A stretch of 64,000 bases of DNA from Pseudomonas bananamidigenes (GCF_001679645.1 NZ_LRUN01000037.1:97894-161893), one strand, 5' to 3'. Positions 17,864 through 29,790 are shown, numbered from the stretch's first letter. Program-made: numbers and translations. Notes: generated by a model from the sequence alone, not told the origin.

Positions 17864-19021
17864 ATGAACATCACCACCTTTGCCAAACGCCTGTGCCTGC
17901 TAGTCCCGCTGCTCCTCTCGCCAGCCGCCTTCGCGGCCGAGATGATGCCGTCGCCACCTCAACTGGCCGCAAAGGCCTATGTGCTCATGGACGCCAGCAG
18001 CGGCAACGTGCTGGTGGAGAACAACGGTGACCAGCGTCTGCCACCGGCCAGCCTGACCAAGCTGATGACCGCGTACATCGCCACGCTGGAAATCCGTCGT
18101 GGCCAGATCGGTGAAAACGATCCGGTGACCGTCAGCGAAAACGCCTGGCGCACCGGCGGTTCGCGGATGTTCATCAAGGTCGGCTCGCAAGTGACCGTCA
18201 GCGACCTGCTGCACGGCATCATCATCCAGTCCGGCAACGACGCCAGCGTCGCGGTGGCCGAGCACATCGCCGGCAGCGAAGACGCCTTCGCCGACCTGAT
18301 GAACAAGACGGTCGCCGATCTGGGCATGACCAATACCCACTTCATGAACCCGACCGGTCTGCCGAACCCCGAGCACTACTCGTCGGCGCATGACATGGCG
18401 ATCCTGGCGCGCGCGATCATTCACGAAGATCCGGCTCACTACGCGATCTACTCGCAGAAAGAGTTCTTCTGGAACGGCATCAAGCAGCCTAACCGCAACC
18501 TGCTGCTGTGGCGCGACAAGACCGTCGACGGTCTGAAAACCGGTCACACCGACGAAGCCGGCTACTGCATGGTGTCCTCGGCCGTACGTGACGGCATGCG
18601 TCTGATCGCCGTAGTGTTCGGCACCAACAGCGAAGTGGCCCGTGCCGCCGAGACCCAGAAGCTGCTGACCTACGGTTTCCGCTTCTTCGAAACCCAGACC
18701 TTCTATCAGAAGGGCACCGAACTGGCTCAGGCCCCGGTGTGGAAAGGCACCACCAGCCAGGTCAAGGCCGGTCTGGCCGAAGATCTGACCATGACCCTGC
18801 CGAAAGGCCAGCTGAAGAAGCTCGCTGCCAGCATGACCATGAACCCGCAACTGACCGCGCCAATCGCCAAGGGCGACGTGATCGGTAAAGTCGAAGTGAA
18901 GCTGGATGACAAGGTGGTGCACAGCGCCGACCTGATCGCCCTCGACGCTGTCGAGGAGGGTGGTATCTTCCGCCGCATGTGGGATAGCATCCGTCTATTC
19001 TTCTACGGCTTGTTCAACTGA
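17864..19021 (+). CDS. dacA: D-alanyl-D-alanine carboxypeptidase (PBP5/6 type)
   Basis: 385 residues from ATG 17864 (MNITTFAKRLCLLVPLLLSP), with a cleavable signal ending AAFAA; a longer frame from 17738 has no support. Penicilloyl serine transferase motifs: SLTK in PPASLTKLMTAY, SGN in QSGNDASVAVAEH, and KTG in VDGLKTGHTDEAGYC. The C-terminus (GGIFRRMWDSIRLFFYGLFN) is the amphipathic membrane anchor of PBP5/6. It trims the terminal D-Ala from stem peptides. In P. aeruginosa this locus is called dacC; the family is the same. Confidence 0.96.
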   Translation: MNITTFAKRLCLLVPLLLSPAAFAAEMMPSPPQLAAKAYVLMDASSGNVLVENNGDQRLPPASLTKLMTAYIATLEIRRGQIGENDPVTVSENAWRTGGSRMFIKVGSQVTVSDLLHGIIIQSGNDASVAVAEHIAGSEDAFADLMNKTVADLGMTNTHFMNPTGLPNPEHYSSAHDMAILARAIIHEDPAHYAIYSQKEFFWNGIKQPNRNLLLWRDKTVDGLKTGHTDEAGYCMVSSAVRDGMRLIAVVFGTNSEVARAAETQKLLTYGFRFFETQTFYQKGTELAQAPVWKGTTSQVKAGLAEDLTMTLPKGQLKKLAASMTMNPQLTAPIAKGDVIGKVEVKLDDKVVHSADLIALDAVEEGGIFRRMWDSIRLFFYGLFN

Positions 19022-19038
19022 TACGAGTTGACCTGCAG

Positions 19039-19070
19039 GGCCCCGTTCCCCTCCGGAGCGGGGCCTTGTT
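19039..19070 (+). terminator. Rho-independent-like terminator after dacA
   Basis: GGCCCCG (19039-19045) pairs with CGGGGCC (19059-19065), followed by TTGTT. The T-tract is weak, so it probably attenuates rather than ends the transcript into ybeD-lipB. Confidence 0.55.
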
Positions 19071-19105
19071 CGTTACCGGGCTTACGCTTTAGAGGCCGTT
19101 ACGCC

Positions 19106-19381
19106 ATGACCGATACCGAAGTAAAGGCGCCAAAGATCGAATTTCCGCAGGTTGATTATCCGGTTAAGGTGATCAGCGACACGGGCGTCGGCAACAAAGA
19201 CAAGATCATCGACATCGTCAAGAAGCACGCGAAGATCAACGACGAGCGTGTGGACGAGCGTCAGAGCAGCAACGGCAAGTACACCACTATCCAGTTGCAC
19301 ATCGTCGCGACCGACCAGGATCAGCTGTACAACATCAACAGCGAACTGCGGGCGACCGGCTTCGTACACATGGTGTTGTGA
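19106..19381 (+). CDS. ybeD: YbeD / DUF493 family protein
   Basis: 91 residues from ATG 19106 ([20 protein letters not shown]), with the DUF493 core (FPVKVI-like [30 protein letters not shown]). This is a small ferredoxin-fold protein, usually found between dacA and lipB as here. Biochemical role unknown; ACT-like regulatory folding has been suggested. Its stop overlaps the ATG of lipB (TGATG), so the two are coupled. Confidence 0.93.
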   Translation: MTDTEVKAPKIEFPQVDYPVKVISDTGVGNKDKIIDIVKKHAKINDERVDERQSSNGKYTTIQLHIVATDQDQLYNINSELRATGFVHMVL

Positions 19382-20028
19382 TGCCGGCCACGCTGGGCTT
19401 TCGCGAACTTGGCCGGATGGCTTACGAGCCGGTCTGGCATGCCATGCAACGCTTTACCAACGAGCGCGGCAGTGATGCCGCCGACGAAATCTGGCTCGTC
19501 GAACACCCGCCGGTATTCACTCAGGGCCAGGCCGGCAAGGCCGAACATCTGTTGCTGCCGGGAGATATCCCGGTGGTGCAGGTCGACCGCGGCGGGCAGG
19601 TGACTTACCATGGTCCGGGCCAGCTGGTGGCCTACCTGCTGCTGGATGTGCGCCGGCTGGGGTTCGGCGTGCGGGATCTGGTCAGCCGCATGGAGCGGTG
19701 CCTGATCGAACTGCTGGCCAGCTACGGCGTCACCGCCGTGGCCAAACCTGATGCTCCCGGCGTCTATGTCGATGGAGCGAAAATCGCTTCTCTGGGTTTG
19801 CGGATTCGCCACGGTTGTTCCTTTCATGGCCTGGCCCTGAACGTGGACATGAACCTGGAGCCGTTTCGACGGATTAATCCCTGCGGCTATGCCGGGCTGG
19901 CGATGACCCAGCTGAGCGATCACGCAGGATCGATTGAATTTGCCGAGGTAAGTGCCCGGCTGCGCGCGCAGCTCGTCAAACACCTCGACTATGCTGAGCA
20001 GACGACCCTGACGGGCGGAATCGACTGA
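19381..20028 (+). CDS. lipB: Octanoyl-[acyl-carrier protein]:protein octanoyltransferase
   Basis: 215 residues from ATG 19381, overlapping the ybeD stop. LipB motifs: [35 protein letters not shown] and the substrate loop [21 protein letters not shown]. LipB moves octanoate from ACP to lipoyl-domain lysines. The active-site Cys is in [15 protein letters not shown], with the Lys in DGAKIASLG. The lipA start lies 2 bp downstream. Confidence 0.97.
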   Translation: MPATLGFRELGRMAYEPVWHAMQRFTNERGSDAADEIWLVEHPPVFTQGQAGKAEHLLLPGDIPVVQVDRGGQVTYHGPGQLVAYLLLDVRRLGFGVRDLVSRMERCLIELLASYGVTAVAKPDAPGVYVDGAKIASLGLRIRHGCSFHGLALNVDMNLEPFRRINPCGYAGLAMTQLSDHAGSIEFAEVSARLRAQLVKHLDYAEQTTLTGGID

Positions 20029-20029
20029 T

Positions 20030-21052
20030 ATGACTACTGATGCAGTGCAAACCATGATCCCGACGCTCGACGTGACCGAGCGCCCGGCCCCGCGTCCCAA
20101 GGTTGAAGCCGGCGTCAAGCTGCGCGGCGCCGAGAAGGTTGCACGCATTCCGGTGAAGATCATTCCGACCACCGAACTGCCGAAGAAACCCGACTGGATC
20201 CGCGTGCGCATCCCGGTTTCGCCGGAAGTCGAGCGCATCAAGAGCCTGCTGCGCAAGCACAAGCTGCACAGCGTCTGCGAAGAAGCATCCTGCCCGAACC
20301 TGGGCGAATGTTTCTCCGGTGGCACCGCGACCTTCATGATCATGGGTGACATCTGCACCCGTCGCTGCCCGTTCTGCGACGTCGGCCATGGTCGTCCGAA
20401 GCCGCTGGACGTCAACGAGCCGGAAAGCCTGGCCATCGCCATCGCCGACCTGAAACTCAAATACGTGGTGATCACCTCGGTGGACCGCGACGACCTGCGT
20501 GACGGCGGTGCCCAGCACTTTGCCGACTGCATCCGTGAAATCCGCAAATTGTCGCCGAACGTACAGCTCGAGACGCTGGTTCCGGATTACCGTGGCCGCA
20601 TGGACATCGCCCTGGAAATCACCGCGGCCGAGCCGCCGGATGTGTTCAACCACAACCTGGAAACCGTGCCGCGCCTGTACAAGGCCGCGCGTCCGGGTTC
20701 GGACTACCAGTGGTCGCTGACCCTGCTGCAGCGCTTCAAGCAGATGATGCCGCACATTCCGACAAAGTCCGGCCTGATGCTGGGGCTGGGCGAAACCGAT
20801 GACGAAGTCATCGAAGTGATGAAGCGCATGCGCGAACACGACATCGACATGCTGACCCTGGGCCAGTACCTGCAACCGTCTCGCAGCCACTTGCCGGTGC
20901 AGCGTTTCGTGCACCCGGACACCTTCGCCTGGTTCGCCGAGGAAGGTTACAGGATGGGCTTCAAGAACGTCGCTTCCGGCCCGTTGGTACGCTCCTCGTA
21001 CCACGCCGACGAGCAGGCGAAACTGGTCAAGGCCGAGCTGCTCGGTTCCTGA
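20030..21052 (+). CDS. lipA: Lipoyl synthase
   Basis: 340 residues. Radical-SAM enzyme with both iron-sulfur clusters visible: the auxiliary-cluster cysteines in [12 protein letters not shown] and the radical-[11 protein letters not shown], plus the conserved C-terminal [13 protein letters not shown] (Ser ligand). It inserts two sulfurs into protein-bound octanoate. It forms the last gene of the lipB-lipA pair and is followed at once by a strong terminator. Confidence 0.98.
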   Translation: MTTDAVQTMIPTLDVTERPAPRPKVEAGVKLRGAEKVARIPVKIIPTTELPKKPDWIRVRIPVSPEVERIKSLLRKHKLHSVCEEASCPNLGECFSGGTATFMIMGDICTRRCPFCDVGHGRPKPLDVNEPESLAIAIADLKLKYVVITSVDRDDLRDGGAQHFADCIREIRKLSPNVQLETLVPDYRGRMDIALEITAAEPPDVFNHNLETVPRLYKAARPGSDYQWSLTLLQRFKQMMPHIPTKSGLMLGLGETDDEVIEVMKRMREHDIDMLTLGQYLQPSRSHLPVQRFVHPDTFAWFAEEGYRMGFKNVASGPLVRSSYHADEQAKLVKAELLGS

Positions 21053-21070
21053 TTCAGCGCTGAATACGAA

Positions 21071-21108
21071 AATGCCCGCCGGGTTGAACGTCCGGCGGGC
21101 ATTTTTTT
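21071..21108 (+). terminator. Rho-independent terminator after lipA
   Basis: ATGCCCGCCGG (21072-21082) and CCGGCGGGCAT (21092-21102) form an 11-bp stem with a 9-base loop, followed by a run of T. It marks the end of the long plus-strand gene run starting at proA. Confidence 0.92.
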
Positions 21109-21225
21109 GCCCGGCCTACGCTCGTCAGTGACTTTTCCCGCAATCTGCGGCGCAGCTGTGCCCCTTCAGTTTGTCGCCGTTCCTGACTACTGTGTGTGCA
21201 TGACCGCACACAGGGAGATCCATGG

Positions 21226-22176
21226 ATGACCGTTCGACCCACCCACACCCTTTTTCCGCACAAGCCTGTGCCGGCGCTGCCGGCGGAAGGACTGATAGGC
21301 GTCATCGCGCCAGCCGGTCCAGGTGCGCTGGATACTGAAAAGGCCATTCAGTGGATGCGCGCCCGGGGTTACGGTTTGCGGGTGTTCCCGGGTGTTTACG
21401 AAAAGGATGGCTATCTGGCCGGCAGCGATGAGGTGCGTCTGAATGATCTGCATGCCGCGTTCGCTGACGAAGAGGTCGATGCCATCATTTGTCTGCGGGG
21501 CGGTTACGGTACGCCAAGGCTGCTGGACCGGATCGACTACGATCTGCTGGCACGCCATGCCAAGCCCTTCGTCGGCTACAGCGACATCACCGCACTGCAC
21601 CTGGCCATCAGCCGCTATGCCGGATTCGTGACCTTTCACGGGCCACTGTTGAACGCCGACCTGCTGGGGGACAAGGAGCCGCCGACGGTGACGTCGTTCT
21701 TTGCCATGCTGCGCGGTCAAGTGAAGGCCGGCAGCGTACTGAGCCATCCGGTGGCGTATCCACTGACCACGGTCGAACCCGGCGTCGCTCACGGGCGTCT
21801 GCTGGGTGGCAATCTGGCGATGATCGCATCGACCTTGGGCACTCCATACGAAATCGATGTCGAGGGCGTGATCCTGCTCATCGAGGATGTCAACGAGCCG
21901 CTGTATCGCATCGACCGCTTGCTGACCCAGATGCGTCTGGCCGGCAAGCTGTCCAGATTGCGCGGGGTGCTCGTCGGGGATATTGCGGGAGTGGATGTGG
22001 ACGCTCTGAATCGCCTGCTCAAACAGACCTTCGAGCCACTGCGGATTCCGGTGCTGTCAGGTTGGCGCAGCGGCCATTGCGATCCGAATCTGACCCTGCC
22101 TCTGGGGGCGCTGGTTCGGCTGGATGCGGGGAAGAAGGAGTTGATGCTGGAGCAGGATCTGGTGATCAAGGCATAG
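21226..22176 (+). CDS. ldcA: LD-carboxypeptidase (muramoyltetrapeptide carboxypeptidase, S66)
   Basis: 316 residues from ATG 21226 (MTVRPTHTLFPHKPV), with AGGGAG eight bases upstream. Peptidase S66 motifs: LIGVIAPAGPG at the start, the nucleophile-containing CLRGGYGTPRLLDRIDY, GYSDITALHLA, LLGGNLAMIASTLGTPYEID and GWRSGHCDPNLTLPLG with the catalytic His. No signal peptide, as expected for a cytoplasmic murein-recycling enzyme that removes D-Ala from tetrapeptides. LdcA of this genus is also needed for wall recycling. Confidence 0.93.
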   Translation: MTVRPTHTLFPHKPVPALPAEGLIGVIAPAGPGALDTEKAIQWMRARGYGLRVFPGVYEKDGYLAGSDEVRLNDLHAAFADEEVDAIICLRGGYGTPRLLDRIDYDLLARHAKPFVGYSDITALHLAISRYAGFVTFHGPLLNADLLGDKEPPTVTSFFAMLRGQVKAGSVLSHPVAYPLTTVEPGVAHGRLLGGNLAMIASTLGTPYEIDVEGVILLIEDVNEPLYRIDRLLTQMRLAGKLSRLRGVLVGDIAGVDVDALNRLLKQTFEPLRIPVLSGWRSGHCDPNLTLPLGALVRLDAGKKELMLEQDLVIKA

Positions 22177-22200
22177 AAACTGATCGCCCGATAGTCAGTC

Positions 22201-22289
22201 ATCGCGGGCAAGCCCGCTCCCACAGTTTTCAGGTTGTACGCAGAGCTGCGGCCACCTCTAAACCTGTGGAGGCGGGCTTGCCCGCGATG
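22201..22289. repeat. REPIN: inverted pair of REP sequences
   Basis: ATCGCGGGCAAGCCCGCTCC at 22201 and its inverted partner GGCGGGCTTGCCCGCGAT ending at 22288 flank about 40 bp. Each half is itself a hairpin. Typical Pseudomonas REP doublet between two convergent genes. Confidence 0.93.
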
Positions 22290-22292
22290 CTT

Positions 22293-23615
22293 TTACTGGT
22301 TACGCAGACTTTCCAGCAGTTTGTGCGTCGGATAACCATCCGCCGGCCAGCCAAATGATTGCTGCGCACTGCGGATCGCCTTGCGCGTATTCGCGCCGAT
22401 GATGCCGTCGGCGGTGCCCGCGTCGTAGTTGCGCGCTGTCAGCAGGTTCTGCAGCTCGATGCGCTCGGTACGACTCAGCGGCAGATCATCCTTCGGCCAG
22501 CTGCCGTTGATCAGGCCGGCACCGTTGAAGCGCTCGGACAACAGGCTGACGGCCAGGGCATAGGACGACGAGTTGTTGTACTTGAGGATCGCGCGGAAGT
22601 TGTCGAGGATCAGGAACGCCGGGCCACGATAGCCGGCCGGCAGCAGCAGGGCAGCCGACAACTGCTCGGAGCTGGCGGGTGCCTGGCCACCGTTTGGCAG
22701 GATCACACCCAGTTGACGCCATTCGGCGACGCTCTTGCGAATCGCTCCATCGGCCAGGGTGTAGTTGAAACCGCTCGGCAGCTGCACTTCGAAGCCCCAT
22801 GGCTGGCCGCGTTGCCAGCCGGAACTTTGCAGGTAGTGCGCGGTGGATGCCAATGCGTCAGCCGGGCTGCCCCAGATATCGCGGCGACCATCACCGTCGA
22901 AGTCCACCGCGTGGGTATTGTAGGTGGTCGGGATGAACTGGGTCTGGCCCATGGCGCCGGCCCAGGAACCGAGCATTTTCTCAGGTGTGATATCGCCCTG
23001 TTGCAGGATCTGCAGGGCCGCGATCAGTTGCGCATGGGCAAAGGCCGGGCGGCGACCTTCGTAGGCCAGGGTCGCCAGGGAATTGATCACCGACTTGGTG
23101 CCCTGGAACTGGCCGAAATTGCTTTCCATGCCCCATACCGATACCAGCGCCTGACGATCGACACCATAGCGTTGCTCGATGCGTTGCAGGATATCGGCGT
23201 ACTGGTTGATCAACGCCTGGCCTTTGCGCACTCGCAGTGGCGACAGGGCGCCATCGAGGTATTCCCATACCGGCCGGGCGAATTCCGGCTGGCTGCGATC
23301 GGCGCGAATCACACTCGCGTCAAAGCTGACATTGGCAAAGGCGCGATCGAACACGTCGGGGCGGATGCCGGCGGCCAGGGCGTCCTTGCGGAAACCTGCC
23401 TGCCACTCGGCGAACGTCTGGGTCGGTTGCAGGTCGAGGTCGTCACCCGATGGCACTACCGGCGGGACGATGGCAGGTGCCGTGGCAGCGGGGGCGGCCT
23501 GAAGCGGTTGCGCGTCGGCGGCGGTGGGTTTTTCCGCGCAGGCGACAAGCAGAATGAAACTTGTGGCAGCGATCAACTGGCGAACGGGCCAGCGACGGGA
23601 AAGACTGAGGGGCAT
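22293..23615 (-). CDS. Lytic murein transglycosylase with C-terminal peptidoglycan-binding domain
   Basis: 440 residues. Lipoprotein-like signal with FILLVACAEK (Cys at about residue 26), then a SltB-family domain: VWGMESNFGQFQGTKSV (catalytic Glu), SWAGAMGQTQFIPTTYNTHA, DFDGDGRRDIWG, and NNSSSYALAV. The end is a PG_binding_1 domain (LLTARNYDAGTADGIIGANT). This architecture is that of P. aeruginosa SltB3/SltH; the correspondence is from memory. It cleaves glycan strands to anhydro-muropeptides. Convergent with ldcA across the REPIN. Confidence 0.92.
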   Translation of the reverse strand: MPLSLSRRWPVRQLIAATSFILLVACAEKPTAADAQPLQAAPAATAPAIVPPVVPSGDDLDLQPTQTFAEWQAGFRKDALAAGIRPDVFDRAFANVSFDASVIRADRSQPEFARPVWEYLDGALSPLRVRKGQALINQYADILQRIEQRYGVDRQALVSVWGMESNFGQFQGTKSVINSLATLAYEGRRPAFAHAQLIAALQILQQGDITPEKMLGSWAGAMGQTQFIPTTYNTHAVDFDGDGRRDIWGSPADALASTAHYLQSSGWQRGQPWGFEVQLPSGFNYTLADGAIRKSVAEWRQLGVILPNGGQAPASSEQLSAALLLPAGYRGPAFLILDNFRAILKYNNSSSYALAVSLLSERFNGAGLINGSWPKDDLPLSRTERIELQNLLTARNYDAGTADGIIGANTRKAIRSAQQSFGWPADGYPTHKLLESLRNQ

Positions 23616-23677
23616 GCACAGGTCCAGGGGAATACGAATCAGGTGCAGACCTTACCATGAGGAGGGGGTGCTGCGCT

Positions 23678-23842
23678 TCAAGCGGCCAGAAAACAAGAAG
23701 CCTCCCAGCTGTCAGACTGGAAGGCTTCGCGGCGGTAGCTGCCTTTACCCTTGGAGGGGCGTTCCTGGCGGCTGCGGAACAGGGGTTGGGCGATGATGGA
23801 CTTGGCCTTGTTGTGGCCATGTTTTGATGGCTTCTTGCTCAT
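23678..23842 (-). CDS. arfA: Alternative ribosome-rescue factor A
   Basis: 54 residues from the ATG at 23842: MSKKPSKHGHNKAKSIIAQP, a basic ArfA protein. ArfA recruits RF2 to release stalled ribosomes when tmRNA fails. The 3' end of the coding sequence contains a terminator-like hairpin (23697-23728), as in E. coli, where it makes the mRNA nonstop so that the protein is made in quantity only when tmRNA is absent. An upstream in-frame start at 23950 lacks homology to the family. Confidence 0.9.
   Translation of the reverse strand: MSKKPSKHGHNKAKSIIAQPLFRSRQERPSKGKGSYRREAFQSDSWEASCFLAA
23689..23728 (-). terminator. Intragenic terminator/RNase III-type hairpin inside arfA
   Basis: On the minus strand GAAGCCTTCCAG pairs with CTGGGAGGCTTC (one mismatch) around an 8-base loop, followed by TTGTTTT. 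It lies inside the last 17 codons of arfA. Premature ending here yields a nonstop mRNA, the known regulatory trick for this gene. Confidence 0.85.
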
Positions 23843-23968
23843 GGGATTCTCGCGAGTGAGTGGGTTTTGCGCGGCAAATGATCTGCCGATGTGGGGCGTC
23901 TGTCCATAGGGCCGAAGGCGGCAGGTTCTGTAGGAAATGCGGGATCGCACACAGGGCGATCCCGAGTT

Positions 23969-25006
23969 TCATTCGGCGGGTAATGTCAGGCGTTGACCTG
24001 CCATCAACAACGCCAGTCGACTCAGGCTCATCCACGGCGAACCGGTCGCCTGGCCCTTGATCTGCGCATCGATGCGCTGGGCTTCGAGCAACAATTGCGC
24101 CCAGCGTGGCGCCGAGTAGCGTTGCAGGGCCTTGCTCATCAGCGGTTTGCGCTTGTCCCAGACCGGTGGTTTTGCCTGGCTGAAGCACTTGTCCAGCGGC
24201 GTGCCCTGGCTGTATTGCAGGGAAATGTTGGCCAGCAGGCGCAGCTCCCGGGCCAGGGCCCAGAGAATCACCGGCGGTTCGACCCCTTCACCGCGCAGCC
24301 CTTCGAGCATGCGCAGCGCGTGAGCCGGTTCGCCGTTGAGTACCGCGTCGGTCAGGCCGAACACATCGAAGCGCGCACTGTCGGCCACGGCCGCCTGCAC
24401 GGTTTCGAGGGTGATCTGCCCGTCCTCGGCCATCAGCTTGAGCTTTTCGATTTCCTGCGCGGCAGCCAGCAGGTTGCCTTCGACCCGCGCGGCGATCAGT
24501 TCCACTGCATCCTGGGTGGCCGACAGTCCGGCCTGGGAAAGGCGCTGACGAATCCAACTCGGCAGCTGATTGGCATCCACCGGCCAGATCTGGATGAACT
24601 GGGTCTGCGGTCCTTCGATCAGTGCTTTGCCCCACTTGGTTTTTTGCGCACTGCCATCCAGCTTGGGCAGGCTGATCAGCAATACGGTGTCTTCAGCAGG
24701 ACGCGAGCAGTACTCGATCAATGCGGCGGCGCCCTTGTCACCAGGCTTGCCCGAAGGCAGGCGCAGTTCCAGAAGGCGCTTTTCGGCGAACAGCGACATG
24801 CTGGCGCCGGCCAGCAGCAACGTTCCCCAATCGAAATTGGCGTCGGCGGCGAAGACTTGGCGTTCATCGAAACCTTGTTGACGGGCAGCGGACCGAATGG
24901 CGTCGGCCGCTTCCTGGCACAGCAGCGGGTCATCGCCGCTGATGATGTAGACCGGCGCGAGAACACCTTGCAGGTGTTTGCCGAGTTGGGCGGGAGCGAG
25001 CTTCAT
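23969..25006 (-). CDS. holA: DNA polymerase III subunit delta
   Basis: 345 residues, MKLAPAQLGKHLQGVLAPVY, with the family features YIISGDDPLLCQEAADAIR at the start (clamp-loader fold) and LASMSLF-like ASMSLFAEKRLLELRLP. Delta opens the beta clamp in the clamp-loader complex. It is the third gene of a leuS-lptE-holA order, as in E. coli, with about 40 bp to lptE. Confidence 0.95.
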   Translation of the reverse strand: MKLAPAQLGKHLQGVLAPVYIISGDDPLLCQEAADAIRSAARQQGFDERQVFAADANFDWGTLLLAGASMSLFAEKRLLELRLPSGKPGDKGAAALIEYCSRPAEDTVLLISLPKLDGSAQKTKWGKALIEGPQTQFIQIWPVDANQLPSWIRQRLSQAGLSATQDAVELIAARVEGNLLAAAQEIEKLKLMAEDGQITLETVQAAVADSARFDVFGLTDAVLNGEPAHALRMLEGLRGEGVEPPVILWALARELRLLANISLQYSQGTPLDKCFSQAKPPVWDKRKPLMSKALQRYSAPRWAQLLLEAQRIDAQIKGQATGSPWMSLSRLALLMAGQRLTLPAE

Positions 25007-25045
25007 AAGAAAGGGCGAACGGGGCGCCTGAGCGCCCCGAACTTC

Positions 25046-25651
25046 TTATTGCTGCGGCAGTTCGAGCGGCGACTGCTGCGGCGTTTCCGCTTCAGCCTTC
25101 TGCGCCGCTTCCAGAGCGTCGGCTTCAGCCTTGGCCCGTGCATTGGCGGTTTGCTGCAAGGCATCGAGCTGAGCCGGCGTCAGTTGCTGCAGACGCAGCA
25201 TCATTCGCTGGACCAGTTCGCGGCGGGTTTCACGGCGAGCATCGTTGGCTTCCTGATCGGAGCCCACCAGGTTGTTGCCGTCATGGATGAACACTTTTTG
25301 CACTTCAAGCTTGTCGCTTTTGAGCAGCAGGTTGTTTTCGCCACGGATGTCGTAATTGAGCACGGTGCTTACCTGATACTCGCCCGTACGGCCGGCACCG
25401 GCGTAGCTGAGAATGCGCTGGTTTTCCTGCTCATCGGCCAGGTACAGCTTGTATGGCGCACCGGAGACGATCCTGACGCCGCTGGCCTCCAGCAGTTGGC
25501 GCAGCTGCGTCACGGTTTCGCCGTAGGCGTTGCGGGCGCTCAGATCGAGCTCCTTGATCGTCAGTTCGGTGGTGCCGGTACCGCGCAGCTGGAAACCGCA
25601 GGCGCTCAACAGGACCGCGAGGCCCATCACCAGCAAGTTGCGTTTGATCAT
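25046..25651 (-). CDS. lptE: LPS assembly lipoprotein LptE
   Basis: 201 residues beginning MIKRNLLVMGLAVLLSACGF: type II signal with lipobox LSAC (Cys18). The mature part starts GFQLRGTGTTEL, the LptE signature. It plugs the LptD barrel in the outer membrane and helps LPS insertion. The C-terminal 50 residues are Gln/Ala-rich and probably helical or disordered (QLTPAQLDALQQTANARAKA), longer than in E. coli. Confidence 0.95.
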   Translation of the reverse strand: MIKRNLLVMGLAVLLSACGFQLRGTGTTELTIKELDLSARNAYGETVTQLRQLLEASGVRIVSGAPYKLYLADEQENQRILSYAGAGRTGEYQVSTVLNYDIRGENNLLLKSDKLEVQKVFIHDGNNLVGSDQEANDARRETRRELVQRMMLRLQQLTPAQLDALQQTANARAKAEADALEAAQKAEAETPQQSPLELPQQ

Positions 25652-25738
25652 TGTGTTGCTCCCCTTGAAACCATGTGGGCCGGCTCTGCGGCCCGAAAGG
25701 TTTTACAGGGCGCCAGGCAAGCCCGGCGCCCGATCCAA

Positions 25739-28426
<2,688 letters not shown>

Positions 28427-28599
28427 TTACAGGAAGCGCCGTAGCATACATGACCGCGCTTGGCCTAGGGAAACCCTGATTGCAGCCGTTTGACCCGCTG
28501 AAATCGTGGCGGGGGCCGTTGGTCGCGGCGCGCAGCCGGTTTGTGCAGCGAAGCTAAGCTCTAACTGGGGAGTGAGTCTTATCTTCAATGAGGTGAGGG

Positions 28600-28923
28600 A
28601 TGGTGGAGTCACGGCAAAGAAACATAACCAAACCCGAGTTGTACGAGCGGTTGATCGATCGTCTGGGCATGGCCCTGGACGCTGCGAAAACCGCTGGACG
28701 GCTGCGCGACGAACGTCCCCTGGAGCTGGAATTGCGTGGCTTGAGCCCCGCCGAGTTCAATCTGGTCAAGGCCTATCTGGATCGCAGTGAGCGTGAATCC
28801 CACGGATACCTGTCACAGGCAGTGAAGCAACTCGATGCAGTCCACTCGGCCAAGGTCATCTGGCTCAAGGACAAGGCGCCCGGCAGAGACCCCGTCAAGG
28901 TCCGTACCCTGCAGGCCAAGTAA
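28600..28923 (+). CDS. Conserved hypothetical protein, 107 aa
   Basis: MVESRQRNITKPELYERLID then a charged, mainly helical protein (RDERPLELELRGLSPAEFNL, KQLDAVHSAKVIWL). No signal peptide, cysteines or membrane segment. Codon use fits its neighbours. I do not recognise a family; a protein in the equivalent place next to leuS is annotated only as hypothetical in other pseudomonads, from memory. GGTGAGG at 28591-28597 is too close to the ATG to be a normal Shine-Dalgarno, though a later start would lose conserved-looking sequence. Confidence 0.7.
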   Translation: MVESRQRNITKPELYERLIDRLGMALDAAKTAGRLRDERPLELELRGLSPAEFNLVKAYLDRSERESHGYLSQAVKQLDAVHSAKVIWLKDKAPGRDPVKVRTLQAK

Positions 28924-28937
28924 ACCCGTGGCAGGTC

Positions 28938-28966
28938 AAAAAACGGATCTTTTTCAACGGGATCCG
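28938..28966 (-). terminator. Rho-independent terminator on the minus strand
   Basis: On the minus strand CGGATC (28966-28961) and GATCCG (28949-28944) form a stem followed by six T (28943-28938); outer GGCAGGT/ACCTGCC pairs enclose it. It points against both flanking plus-strand genes, so it would stop antisense transcription towards leuS, or lnt readthrough. Confidence 0.6.
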
Positions 28967-29028
28967 CACCTGCCGGTTGTCGCGCTGTATCAACCCACTT
29001 AGGCTTCGGGCATCTCTGGAGATGCCCG

Positions 29029-29790
29029 ATGCCTTTTCGCTATTTCATTAAACAACTGTTGTTGCCGCCCGGCGTTCTCTTGCTGCTGTTGCTCGTCGCC
29101 TGGTGGTTGCGGCGTTCACGGCCGCGACTGGCCGGATTGTGTTTTGCCCTGGGTTTTGGCGGGTTCTGGCTGATGAGCCTGCCGGTGGTCGTGCAATGGG
29201 GCGCCAAGGCGCTGGAACGTGAGCCGCCACTGGCCCGGGAAGCGTGGACAAGCCTGGCGCAACGTGCCGATGCGATTGTGGTGCTGGGCTCCGGACGTGA
29301 GCGCGGTGATCTGGCCTGGGGTGAGGATCAGCCGACCGGCGTCGGGCTCGAACGGCAGCGTTATGCGGCACGCCTGGCCAAGGCTTCAGGACTGCCGGTG
29401 CTGACCAGCGGTGGTCTGCATTACGGAACACCGCCGACCGAAGCGAAACTGATGGCCGATTCGTTGCGCGATGATTTCGGTGTGACGGTGAAATGGCAGG
29501 AGGGTGAGAGCCGTACTACGTGGGAGAACGCCGAGTACAGCGCCAGAGTGCTGTTGCCGGAAGGGGTCAAACGTATCGTGCTGGTGACCCAGGCCTGGCA
29601 CATGCCGCGTGCCGTGTGGAGTTATCAACAGGCCGGATTCGAAGTGGTGCCGGCACCGGTCGGCTTCCTCGGTACGGACAATGCCAGGCCGTTCGGCGGC
29701 TGGCTGCCGGAGTTCAAGTCGATCTGGCAGAGCGGGCAGTTGATGAACGAGGCGGTGGGGCAGGTCGGCTATTCGTTGTTCTACCGTTGA
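29029..29790 (+). CDS. YdcF/ElyC-family DUF218 membrane protein
   Basis: 253 residues with two N-terminal membrane segments (8-24, 35-55) and a DUF218 domain: DAIVVLGSGRERGD, ERQRYAARLAKASGLPVLTSGG, SRTTWENAEYSARVLLPE and RIVLVTQAWHMPRAVWSYQQAG. The related E. coli ElyC affects envelope biogenesis and undecaprenyl-phosphate metabolism; substrate unknown. Stand-alone plus-strand gene, bounded by a minus-strand terminator and a REPIN. Confidence 0.88.
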   Translation: MPFRYFIKQLLLPPGVLLLLLLVAWWLRRSRPRLAGLCFALGFGGFWLMSLPVVVQWGAKALEREPPLAREAWTSLAQRADAIVVLGSGRERGDLAWGEDQPTGVGLERQRYAARLAKASGLPVLTSGGLHYGTPPTEAKLMADSLRDDFGVTVKWQEGESRTTWENAEYSARVLLPEGVKRIVLVTQAWHMPRAVWSYQQAGFEVVPAPVGFLGTDNARPFGGWLPEFKSIWQSGQLMNEAVGQVGYSLFYR

